Assembly (NCBI GenBank): GCA_030597345.1
Contig: JAUVSA010000145.1
Coordinates: forward strand, 1-5,674
Direction of reading: 5' to 3'
From: Bacillota bacterium
GTDB lineage: Bacteria > Armatimonadota > Hebobacteria > Hebobacterales > Hebobacteraceae
DNA: 5,674 bases
Each line of letters opens with the position of its first letter. The first letter of the stretch is position 1. Of this stretch, positions 1-5,357 are shown piece by piece. The notes below the pieces were generated by a model. The model saw only the letters and a list, made by a program, of their open reading frames with translations, ran no database searches and was not told the DNA's origin. The position numbers and the translations under genes are program-made.

Positions 1-72
1 GGCGGACGAGGCCTGCCAACGCGCGGCTCTGTCGATGTCGCTGGCTCTGCACAAACTCCGGTGCCTTACTCC

Positions 73-101
73 TTGACGCGTCGCGTCTAGTCGCATATAG
101 T
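73..101 (+). promoter_or_regulatory. Sigma-70-type promoter (orphan, plus strand)
   Basis: TTGACG at 73-78 and TATAGT at 96-101 are separated by exactly 17 bases, which is the optimal spacing of a housekeeping sigma-70 promoter. Each box differs from consensus by one base. Transcription would start near 107-109 and run rightward, against every recognisable gene in the window. No convincing reading frame with a ribosome binding site follows, so its product may be an untranslated RNA. The sequence match is direct; activity is inferred, and in a 5.7-kb window one such match could arise by chance. Confidence 0.5.
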
Positions 102-376
102 GCCTGTGCTTGGTTGAAGCAGGCCTCACCGCCGATAGTCCATGTGGCGACCGTTGGCGGAGCCACGAATGCCTCCCGACCGTTGTCGCGGGGGCTTTTG
201 CTTTTCCAGCCAAGCGCGGCGCCACGGCAGCGCCCACCGACATCGCAAGCAGCGGTCGCGTCAGGCACGGTCGTCCCCACTGCGTCTCTTGCTGCACCTC
301 GCTCAAGTGCGACGCCGACGTCCCGAATTGCTGCACCGATCACAGCCTGAGCCCGCGCGAAGTGGATGGCCGCGGT

Positions 377-405
377 GTCCTCGCGGCGGACCTCGCCGCG
401 AGGAC
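377..405. repeat. Perfect 12-bp inverted repeat (hairpin)
   Basis: GTCCTCGCGGCG at 377-388 is perfectly complementary to CGCCGCGAGGAC at 394-405 and leaves a 5-base loop (gacct). A GC-rich stem this long with a short loop is very stable as RNA on either strand. It is not followed by a T-tract, so it is not a classical intrinsic terminator. It could be a structural element of a transcript from the promoter at 73-101, or a protein-binding inverted repeat. Confidence 0.6.
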
Positions 406-451
406 CCTGACGTGCCGTTATTGGTTCTGCGCGATTGCCTGCTACGGGCCA

Positions 452-497
452 GCGGACAGGGCCGAGCATTCCCCGCCATGCTCGGCCCTTCGTCCGC
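452..497. terminator. Strong hairpin, possible terminator of the leftmost region
   Basis: GGGCCGAGCAT (459-469) pairs perfectly with ATGCTCGGCCC (478-488) around an 8-base loop. The stem can be extended by GCGGAC (452-457) against GTCCGC (492-497) across a small asymmetric bulge, giving 17 base pairs in total. Read on the plus strand, the core stem is followed by TTCGTC, a weak T-containing tail. This would suit termination of a plus-strand transcript, although there is no proper U-tract. Its core geometry (11-bp stem, 8-base loop) is the same as the hairpin at 698-727. Confidence 0.45.
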
Positions 498-697
498 ACC
501 ATCCCACCTAGCGTCGAAGTCCACAGTTGGGGCTTGGGGGGGAAGCCCGAGGCGCATTCGACGACCGTCGTGCTGCGTTGGGGCCGGTTCCGGCGACAAG
601 CGGATCAGGGGCCGCAGGGGCCGGCGCAGTGGAGGACTCCGGAGGAGCTTCCGCGACGACAGACGGGTCGTGCTCGAATGCAACTCGGTGCTGCGGA

Positions 698-727
698 CAG
701 GGCGACCTTTGCCTCCAGGTCGCCCTG
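698..727 (-). terminator. Hairpin terminator candidate after the signal peptidase gene
   Basis: CAGGGCGACCT (698-708) and AGGTCGCCCTG (717-727) form a perfect 11-bp stem with an 8-base loop. It begins 11 bases past the signal peptidase stop codon, which is the position expected for the end of the debranching enzyme-yjbQ-signal peptidase cluster. No U-run follows on the minus strand (TCCGC), so it may act as a Rho-assisted terminator, a 3'-end stabilising stem or a bidirectional barrier rather than a textbook intrinsic terminator. Confidence 0.5.
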
Positions 728-738
728 CTTCGCGTCTG

Positions 739-1338
739 CTACCTTTCGCCGCCCGCGGGCCTCCGGCCAGGGCTTGCCATCACCACTCTGGGCCCGCTCG
801 GCGTGGGACGCCAGAGATGGAAAAGTCGGGCCACCAATACCCGCCCTCGTATCGCATCCACCGGGACCGGGCCGAAGTGACGGCTGTCGTAGGAGTTCCC
901 GTCCGCATCTCCCAGCACATAGACATGCCTGGGCGGCACCCTGATGTGCACCACGCGGCCCACGCCCGGTCTGTTGCGCGCCACCTCCCGTATCCTATCC
1001 AGATCGTCGGGCGACAGGATGATGTCCGGCGCGCCCTCCACATCTGTTGAGTCCAATCCCCAGATGGTCTGCCCTCCCACCGCGAACACGCGCTTCAGAT
1101 AGAATTGACCGTCCACATTGACCACCACAGCATCACCTGGCCCCACCGCGTTCGCTCCCCTGACACGTGACATGAGGAACACTTGCCCACTGTGAAAGGT
1201 CGGGGACATGGACTCGCCCAGCACAATCCCGGGTCGAATCGGGCCAGCCCATAGAACGAGAATAGAGCCTAAGACGAGGACCAACAGCGTCAGCCTGCGC
1301 CGGTGCCGTGCACAGAGCGCGGAAGCTGTCCCTTGCAT
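739..1338 (-). CDS. lepB: Signal peptidase I (S26 family)
   Basis: The 199-residue product matches the S26A type I signal peptidases, membrane-anchored serine proteases that cut signal peptides from secreted proteins on the outer face of the cytoplasmic membrane. A basic stretch (RHRRR, residues 11-15) precedes one hydrophobic segment at about 16-34, giving an N-in, C-out topology. GESMSPT places the nucleophile at Ser43. YLKRV places the general-base lysine at Lys82, followed by the conserved VGG. The box E-like motif GDADGNSYDSRHFGPV occupies 143-158. All catalytic boxes are present, so it should be active. Its size and single anchor resemble the Gram-positive type rather than the larger E. 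coli LepB. The ATG at 1336-1338 has GGGAG nine bases upstream. It lies 129 bp behind yjbQ in the same direction. The Arg/Gly/Pro-rich tail after residue 176 is outside the conserved fold. The lepB symbol reflects family membership only. Confidence 0.93.
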   Translation of the reverse strand: MQGTASALCARHRRRLTLLVLVLGSILVLWAGPIRPGIVLGESMSPTFHSGQVFLMSRVRGANAVGPGDAVVVNVDGQFYLKRVFAVGGQTIWGLDSTDVEGAPDIILSPDDLDRIREVARNRPGVGRVVHIRVPPRHVYVLGDADGNSYDSRHFGPVPVDAIRGRVLVARLFHLWRPTPSGPRVVMASPGRRPAGGER

Positions 1339-1467
1339 GACAGCACACTCCCACCCGCTTCAATCTCTCCGCTGCTCTGCGCCGCCGCCTATACGCCTAT
1401 TCCATACTTCGGCATCCTTCGCCACAATGCTTACGGCGCCCGTCGCCCCTGGATCGCCCCCGCCCCC
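1339..1467. other. Spacer between yjbQ and the signal peptidase gene
   Basis: This 129-bp gap carries the GGGAG ribosome binding site of the signal peptidase gene at 1348-1352. Read on the minus strand it has A/T-richer words (TATGGAAT, GTATAGG) that could serve as a -10 element, but I see no matching -35 at good spacing. Whether the signal peptidase gene has its own promoter or is read from the debranching-enzyme transcript is open. Confidence 0.3.
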
Positions 1468-1866
1468 CTAGCTGGACCCCAGCACCTGCACCATCGCCCG
1501 CCGCCGCCTCGGCCCGTCGAACTCACAGAAGAAGATCCCCTGCCAGGTCCCCAGCACCAGCCGGGCCCCCTCCACGGGGACGCTCACGGAGAGCCCTACC
1601 AGGCTCGCCTTGATGTGCGCGTCGGAGTTCCCCTCCGAGTGAGCGTATCCTCCCCGCCGGGGCGCCATCCGCTCCAGGGCCCCCAGCACATCCTCCATCA
1701 CATCCGGGTCCGCGTGCTCGTTCACCGTCAGCCCTGCAGTCGTGTGCGCGCTGAACACGAAGGCAACTCCCTGGCGCACTCCGCTGCGGGCCACCACCTC
1801 CTGCACCTGTCCGGTGATGTCCACCACCTCCGCGCGCGACCTCGTGCTGATGTCAATTGTCTCCAT
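1468..1866 (-). CDS. yjbQ: YjbQ / UPF0047 family protein
   Basis: The 132-residue product spans the whole UPF0047 (YjbQ) family length. Signature stretches are SAHTTAGLTVNE at 39-50, HSEGNSDAHIK at 76-86 and LGTWQGIFFCEFDGPR at 105-120. The histidines near 41, 76 and 84 are the conserved polar residues thought to form the metal or anion site of these small trimeric cytoplasmic proteins. Family members are often labelled secondary thiamine-phosphate synthase because the E. coli and Thermotoga proteins show weak thiamine-phosphate synthase activity; the true cellular role is unsettled. The ATG at 1864-1866 has AGAGGTGG just upstream. The gene follows the debranching enzyme by 31 bp, so co-transcription is likely. 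No thiamine genes are seen nearby, so the context gives no support for a thiamine role. Confidence 0.92.
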   Translation of the reverse strand: METIDISTRSRAEVVDITGQVQEVVARSGVRQGVAFVFSAHTTAGLTVNEHADPDVMEDVLGALERMAPRRGGYAHSEGNSDAHIKASLVGLSVSVPVEGARLVLGTWQGIFFCEFDGPRRRRAMVQVLGSS

Positions 1867-1897
1867 TGGCCACCTCTACTTCCGTGCTTTCCTGCTA

Positions 1898-4009
1898 CTA
1901 GCTCAGCTCTCGCAGTCTGTCCTCGCCCAGCATACCGAGATCCTCCGCCGCCGCCCTCAAGATCTCCGCAACACTCCACGCCTGGGCAATGCATCCCTTT
2001 GGCCGATGCGGCGGGTCACCGTCGAACACCTCTGAGATCTGTCCCAGTCCCGCCTCCCGCAGGTGCTCCCGGAACCCCTCCACCCATCCCCTCCCCTCCG
2101 CCCGTGCCCGCTGCCGATCCTCGCTCACGCGCACGTATGCCGTGATGAACGGGCCCAGCAGCCAGGGCCACACTGTGCCTTGATGGTACGCCCCGTCTCG
2201 CGACCGCTGGTCGCCTTCGTAGCGTCCGATATAGCGCGGGTCATCTGGTGACAGCGTCCGGAGTCCGTACGGCGTCAGCAGCTTGTCCTTCACCACCGCC
2301 ACCACTCGCCGCTCTCGTTCCGCCGCCACGATGGGGTAGGGGAGGCCCACTGCGAAGATCTGGTTCGGTCGGAGCGAGGAATCCACGCCCCCTTCGCCGT
2401 CCACGACATCGTTCAGATACCCCGCCGACTCGTTCCAGAAGCGCGCCTCGAACTCCCTCGCCACATCCGCCGCGCTGGGCCCTGCGTGCTCCCCGCCCAG
2501 CTCCTCCAGAAAGCTCAGCGCATGGTGCCACAACGCGTTGATCTCGACCGGCTTTCCCTGCCGCGGCGTCACCACCCAGTCGCCCACCTTTGCGTCCCTC
2601 CACGTCAGTTGTGTCCCCGCCTCTCCCGCCCGCAGCAGCCCATCTCCCTCCACCTTGATCCCATAGCGCGTGCCGCGCACATGCCACTCCACCGACTCCA
2701 CGAGGATCGGCGCCAGCTCACCCACCACGAACTCCCGGTCGCCGGTGTAGTCGAGATACTTATGGGCGGCCCAGAACATCCACAGTGTCGCATCCACTGT
2801 GTTGTAGTCCGGCTCCGCCGCGGCCTCCGATATCCGGTTCGGTATCATGCCTTCCCTGCAGTGCTCCGCGAACGTGCGCAGTACGTCCCGGGCGACCTCA
2901 TACCGTCCCGTCACCAGCGTCAGCCCCGGCAGGCTGATCATCGCGTCCCGGCCCCACTCCTCGAACCAGGGGTACCCCGCCACAATGCCCTGACCGGCCG
3001 CCTCACGGCTCTCCCCGCCTCGCGCCACCAGAAACGCGTCCGCCGCCGACACCAGTCTCCCGAGCTCGCTCCCGCTGCCTCCGGAGCTGCGGCCGGACCT
3101 GCGGCCGGAGCTGCGTCCGGAGTTGCGCGCAGAGTCGCGGCCGGAGCAACGGCCCGAGCCGGTGCAGAGCGCCGCCCGAGAATCTCTCGCCCGCCGTCCA
3201 CCTGCCAGCGAGACACGCCTCTCCCGCTCCTCCTGCAGCATTGTCGCTGGCTCTACGTCTTCCATTCGCTCGGTGCTCGCCACCAGATAGTGGGTCTCCC
3301 CCTGATCGAACTCACAGGTGAAGAACCCTGGGCTGTACTGATCCTCGTGAAAGCCCAAGCCCCGCGCCGCCTCCTCCGCATACTCGAAGTTGTGATACCA
3401 GTAACCCCATGGCTCGAAGTACGCGCCGTGGAGATGGATGTGCAGTGCCGGCGCCCACGGATAGGGCTTCATCGACACTCTGTCCCGTGCCCCGGACACC
3501 TCCGCCGACGTGTCGAAATACGGATTCTCCCTCATCAGGTGATGGTGGTCTCGGCAGTTGACCAGAGGTCGCACTATCAGACTCGCCGTCCCGACGCCTT
3601 CCAGCAGTCGATAGCGAACAATCACCGCGTTCCGTTCCCGGCACATCGCCACCGTCTTCTCCAGCCGCGTCAATCGCCCGTCGCCGACCTCATAGAGAAA
3701 CATCGGAAACGGGTCCAGCCGGAACTCGCGCAGGTACTGGTATCCCTGTGGGTGAATGGCGCCGGGGTACTGGTTGCAGGACAGATCATACTCGACAGCG
3801 CGGACCGCCAGCGTCTCTTCGAGCTTCGACAGCAGCAAGGTGCGGCGGCCCGGCGGCGCCAGCGCCGCCACCAACAGCCCATGGTACCGCCGCGTGTTGG
3901 CCCCTATGATCGTCGACGAGGCATACCCACCCAGGCCGTTCGTCTCCAGCCATTCCCTGGTGACGGCCTGGCCGAAATCGCGGCACACCTCGGACCCAAA
4001 CACGATCAC
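1898..4009 (-). CDS. Glycogen debranching enzyme (GDE/GH133 type)
   Basis: About 703 residues (711 if the GTG at 4033 is used) match the archaeal/bacterial glycogen debranching enzymes, cytoplasmic amylo-alpha-1,6-glucosidases acting on glycogen side branches. Numbering from 4033, the N-terminal domain shows REWLETNGLGGYASST at 26-41 and NTRRYHGLL at 46-54. The C-terminal (alpha/alpha)6 catalytic domain shows GYPWFEEWGRDAMISLPG (353-370), PDYNTVDATLWM (408-419), RPNQIFAVGLPY (555-566) and GAYHQGTVWPWL (614-625). Asp480 in TWRD and Glu668 in SEVFDG are likely catalytic acids by analogy with eukaryotic GDE glucosidase domains (inference). I prefer the GTG at 4007-4009 because AGGAGA lies six bases upstream, whereas the GTG at 4033 abuts GGAAGGGG with no spacer. 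Between the domains (about 271-325) lies an Arg/Ser/Gly repeat linker unusual for the family. No isoamylase or transferase domain is seen. It is followed by yjbQ. Confidence 0.93.
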   Translation of the reverse strand: MIVFGSEVCRDFGQAVTREWLETNGLGGYASSTIIGANTRRYHGLLVAALAPPGRRTLLLSKLEETLAVRAVEYDLSCNQYPGAIHPQGYQYLREFRLDPFPMFLYEVGDGRLTRLEKTVAMCRERNAVIVRYRLLEGVGTASLIVRPLVNCRDHHHLMRENPYFDTSAEVSGARDRVSMKPYPWAPALHIHLHGAYFEPWGYWYHNFEYAEEAARGLGFHEDQYSPGFFTCEFDQGETHYLVASTERMEDVEPATMLQEERERRVSLAGGRRARDSRAALCTGSGRCSGRDSARNSGRSSGRRSGRSSGGSGSELGRLVSAADAFLVARGGESREAAGQGIVAGYPWFEEWGRDAMISLPGLTLVTGRYEVARDVLRTFAEHCREGMIPNRISEAAAEPDYNTVDATLWMFWAAHKYLDYTGDREFVVGELAPILVESVEWHVRGTRYGIKVEGDGLLRAGEAGTQLTWRDAKVGDWVVTPRQGKPVEINALWHHALSFLEELGGEHAGPSAADVAREFEARFWNESAGYLNDVVDGEGGVDSSLRPNQIFAVGLPYPIVAAERERRVVAVVKDKLLTPYGLRTLSPDDPRYIGRYEGDQRSRDGAYHQGTVWPWLLGPFITAYVRVSEDRQRARAEGRGWVEGFREHLREAGLGQISEVFDGDPPHRPKGCIAQAWSVAEILRAAAEDLGMLGEDRLRELS
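3081..3164 (-). repeat. 12-bp minisatellite encoding an SGRX repeat
   Basis: Seven contiguous 12-base units related to CCGGAGCTGCGG (plus-strand view) fill 3081-3164. The first four are nearly identical and the leftover units diverge. Because the unit is a multiple of three, the reading frame is kept. On the minus strand it encodes SGRC, SGRD, SARN, SGRS, SGRR, SGRS and SGGS at residues 293-320 (numbered from 4033). It falls between the N-terminal and catalytic domains of the debranching enzyme, where a flexible, positively charged linker could be tolerated. Unit number may vary between strains. Confidence 0.85.
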
Positions 4010-4015
4010 GCCGGC

Positions 4016-4021
4016 TCTCCT
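4016..4021 (-). promoter_or_regulatory. Ribosome binding site deciding the GDE start
   Basis: AGGAGA on the minus strand stands six bases before the GTG at 4007-4009. This is a better ribosome binding geometry than any available for the longer GTG start at 4031-4033, and it supports the shorter protein beginning just before the conserved FGSEVCRDF. Confidence 0.55.
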
Positions 4022-4063
4022 GACAACCCACACCCCCTTCCGATGCTCCTATCCAGCACTGGC

Positions 4064-4084
4064 CCAGCGGTCGCCTAGCGCTGG
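4064..4084. promoter_or_regulatory. Inverted repeat near the GDE start, possible operator
   Basis: CCAGCG (4064-4069) and CGCTGG (4079-4084) form a 6-bp inverted repeat, and the neighbouring CCAGCACTGG (4053-4062) repeats the same CCAG/CTGG theme. They lie 30-60 bp upstream of the debranching-enzyme start, a sensible place for a repressor or activator site. The arms are short and GC-rich, so chance is a real alternative. Confidence 0.2.
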
Positions 4085-4110
4085 CCTATTGTCCGCCCGG
4101 CCACTCTTTC

Positions 4111-4131
4111 CTGCGGCACATGTCGCCGCAG
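4111..4131. promoter_or_regulatory. 21-bp inverted repeat, possible operator
   Basis: CTGCGGC (4111-4117) is perfectly repeated in inverse as GCCGCAG (4125-4131) around a 7-base centre containing the palindrome ACATGT. A compact inverted repeat about 100 bp upstream of the debranching-enzyme start could bind a dimeric regulator. On the minus strand it could also be a small hairpin in the leader. No regulator gene is in the window to pair it with. Confidence 0.3.
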
Positions 4132-4157
4132 TCCCACTCCCCACTCTCGAATGTGAA

Positions 4158-4187
4158 GAGCGCGGCCCCATCTTCGGGCCCGCGCTC
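4158..4187. terminator. GC-rich hairpin, terminator candidate
   Basis: GAGCGCGG (4158-4165) pairs with CCGCGCTC (4180-4187). After one mismatch three more G-C pairs (CCC with GGG) extend the stem. On the minus strand it would sit about 270 nt after the porB stop and be followed by TTCACATTC; on the plus strand CCCTTCTGTT follows. Neither is a strong U-tract. It may insulate the por and debranching-enzyme units. Confidence 0.35.
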
Positions 4188-4215
4188 CCTTCTGTTACCT
4201 CCGTACTTGCGTAGG

Positions 4216-4236
4216 GCAGGACCTAGCTTGTCCTGC
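4216..4236. repeat. 7-bp inverted repeat of dispersed-repeat type
   Basis: GCAGGAC (4216-4222) is inversely repeated as GTCCTGC (4230-4236), followed by GCAGG/CCTGC at 4251-4264. The style of short GGCAGG/CCTGCC arms flanked by GTAGGG resembles intergenic repeat families seen in some high-GC bacteria. That resemblance is from memory and copy number cannot be assessed here. Confidence 0.3.
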
Positions 4237-4381
4237 GTAGCCTGGGCGAAGCAGGGCCTCCTGCCCCTGTACGGCGGGCGTGCCGGAGTTTACCCTGAAA
4301 CACGTCGAAGAGCCCGCCGCAAGCCGTCATCCTGAGCGAAGAGAAGAATCCCACCGTTCCCCTCCTTGTCCGGTGTCCGGT

Positions 4382-4442
4382 GTTTCGGGACTCTCGTGCT
4401 ACGTAGCGAAGCTACTTCGCAGAGTAGCATCAGTCCCGAAAC
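4382..4442 (-). terminator. 61-nt three-tier stem-loop after porB
   Basis: The outer arms, 4382-4392 and 4432-4442 (GTTTCGGGACT against AGTCCCGAAAC), pair perfectly over 11 bp. An inner 6-bp stem follows (TGCTAC 4397-4402 with GTAGCA 4424-4429), then an apical 6-bp stem (GCGAAG 4406-4411 with CTTCGC 4415-4420) with a 3-base loop. The element starts 11 bases beyond the porB stop, fitting a 3'-end or terminator role for the por operon. There is no U-tract behind it, so it may instead be a small dispersed palindromic element that landed there. Confidence 0.55.
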
Positions 4443-4453
4443 CGAACCCACCC

Positions 4454-5356
4454 TCAGTCAACCAGCCCATACTTCGCGATATTCGCGTCCGCCAGCTCCT
4501 GAATCTTCGCGAGAAGCCCCTTCCCCTCCTCCGTCCGGAACAGATGCCGGAACCGCCGCTGCCCCTTCAGGTACTCCTCGACTGGGACTTTCTTGATCTT
4601 CCGAACCCGCGTCACCTCCCCGTCCTCCCATTCCACCAGCGGATACAGCCCACACTCCACCGCGAGCTTTCCCACCTCCATGCTGAGCTTCTCATCATAT
4701 CCCCATCCAGGCGGGCACGGCACGTGCACCTGCAGGTACTTGGGACCGCGAATCCCAACCGCCTTCTTCACCTTTCTTCTCAGGTCCGCGAAGAACGACA
4801 TCGCGGCGGTCGCCACATACGGTATCCCGTGCGCCGCCGCAATCGCCGGCAGATCCTTCTTCGGTCGGTCCTCGCCGAACGACCTCCGGCCCGCCGGGCT
4901 GGTCGTCGTCGCCGCGGCAAACGGCGTGGACCCGGAACGCTGCACACCCGTGTTCATGTACGCCTCGTTGTCCATGCACACGTACAGCACATCGTGTCCG
5001 CGCTCGAACATCCCCGACAGCGCCCCGAATCCAATGTCCAGTGTCGCCCCGTCTCCGCCGAAGGCCAGCACCTTGATCCCGTCCAGCTTCCCCTGCTTTT
5101 TCAGCGCCGCCTCAATCCCGCACGCCACCGCGGCCTGGTTCTCGAACAGCGAGTGAACCCACGGCACCCCCCAGGCCGACTCCGGATGCGGAGTGCTGAA
5201 CACCTCCAGACATCCCGTCGCGTTCGTCACGATGCAGTTCGGCCCCACCGTCTCCATGATGATCCTCACGGCAGATGCCTGCGCGCATCCCGCACACGCC
5301 CGATGTCCGGGCAGGAACCCTCGCGTGATTTCGTAGGTGAACTCAGGTGCAGACAT
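4454..5356 (-). CDS. porB: Pyruvate:ferredoxin oxidoreductase beta subunit
   Basis: The 300-residue product is the thiamine-diphosphate and iron-sulfur subunit of pyruvate:ferredoxin oxidoreductase, which oxidises pyruvate with CoA to acetyl-CoA and CO2 and passes electrons to ferredoxin in the cytoplasm. Cys21 and Cys24 (CAGC), Cys49 (ATGC) and Cys214 (PCPPGW) correspond to the four ligands of the proximal [4Fe-4S] cluster. The diphosphate-binding motif runs from GGDGATLDIGF (100-110) to MDNEAYMNTGVQR (128-140), with the expected 26 residues between GDG and Asn130. The length suits beta subunits of the multi-subunit (archaeal/Thermotoga-like) enzyme. The ATG at 5354-5356 is chosen because GGAGG lies nine bases upstream, the protein begins right before the conserved region, and porA stops one base earlier; the frame is open 27 codons further upstream but only over porA. 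A related 2-oxoacid (for example 2-ketoisovalerate) substrate cannot be fully excluded. Confidence 0.94.
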   Translation of the reverse strand: MSAPEFTYEITRGFLPGHRACAGCAQASAVRIIMETVGPNCIVTNATGCLEVFSTPHPESAWGVPWVHSLFENQAAVACGIEAALKKQGKLDGIKVLAFGGDGATLDIGFGALSGMFERGHDVLYVCMDNEAYMNTGVQRSGSTPFAAATTTSPAGRRSFGEDRPKKDLPAIAAAHGIPYVATAAMSFFADLRRKVKKAVGIRGPKYLQVHVPCPPGWGYDEKLSMEVGKLAVECGLYPLVEWEDGEVTRVRKIKKVPVEEYLKGQRRFRHLFRTEEGKGLLAKIQELADANIAKYGLVD

Positions 5357-5357
5357 A

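Larger units (their letters stand above)
102..697 (+). other. Gene-poor region, possible untranslated transcript
   Basis: About 600 bp between the plus-strand promoter at 73-101 and the hairpin behind the signal peptidase gene hold no protein gene I can defend. Open frames on both strands here are arginine- and proline-rich, lack family motifs and lack good ribosome binding sites, as expected of non-coding GC-rich DNA. What can be seen is structure: perfect hairpins at 377-405 and 459-488. A plus-strand RNA starting near 108 and ending after 488 would be about 380 nt. I looked for the hallmarks of tmRNA, RNase P RNA, SRP RNA, tRNA and common riboswitches and saw none. An untranslated RNA is therefore only a hypothesis; degraded intergenic DNA is equally possible. 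Confidence 0.25.
4034..4453. other. Intergenic region rich in inverted repeats
   Basis: These 420 bp separate the por operon from the debranching-enzyme cluster. Frames crossing it are unconvincing. It holds inverted repeats at 4111-4131, 4158-4187, 4216-4236 and 4382-4442, and a near-tandem CCAGCACTGG / CCAGCG...CGCTGG cluster at 4053-4084 close to the debranching-enzyme start. The promoter of the debranching gene should lie here, but I see no clear -35/-10 pair on the minus strand. Confidence 0.6.

Noticed and set aside
2..76. Possible C-terminus of a plus-strand gene entering from the left edge (ends ...LHKLRCLTP, TGA at 74-76)
   Set aside because: Only 24 codons are visible, all three plus frames are open here for a while, and no family is recognisable; the stop also overlaps the -35 box of the promoter. 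Upstream sequence would be needed.
102..124. GCCTG/CAGGC stem-loop right at the predicted transcription start
   Set aside because: The left arm would lie mostly upstream of the transcription start, so it is unlikely to form in the RNA; the stem is short and bulged.
148..185. Direct repeat CGACCGTTG (148-156 and 177-185)
   Set aside because: Nine bases in GC-rich DNA with no further copies nearby; likely chance.
303..683. 126-codon minus-strand open frame downstream of the signal peptidase gene
   Set aside because: Low-complexity Arg/Pro/Gly composition, no ribosome binding site of note, no family motif, and it spans the two strong hairpins.
142..1050. 302-codon plus-strand open frame
   Set aside because: Its right part is antisense to the clear signal peptidase gene, its composition is Arg/Pro/Ser-rich, and it has no motif; a shadow of high GC content.
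3081..3164. CRISPR array
   Set aside because: The repeats are 12 bp, directly adjacent with no spacers, and lie in frame inside a conserved enzyme gene; this is a minisatellite.
2486..4078. 530-codon plus-strand open frame opposite the debranching enzyme
   Set aside because: Antisense shadow of a well-conserved enzyme with full catalytic motifs; Arg/His/Pro-rich with no motif of its own.
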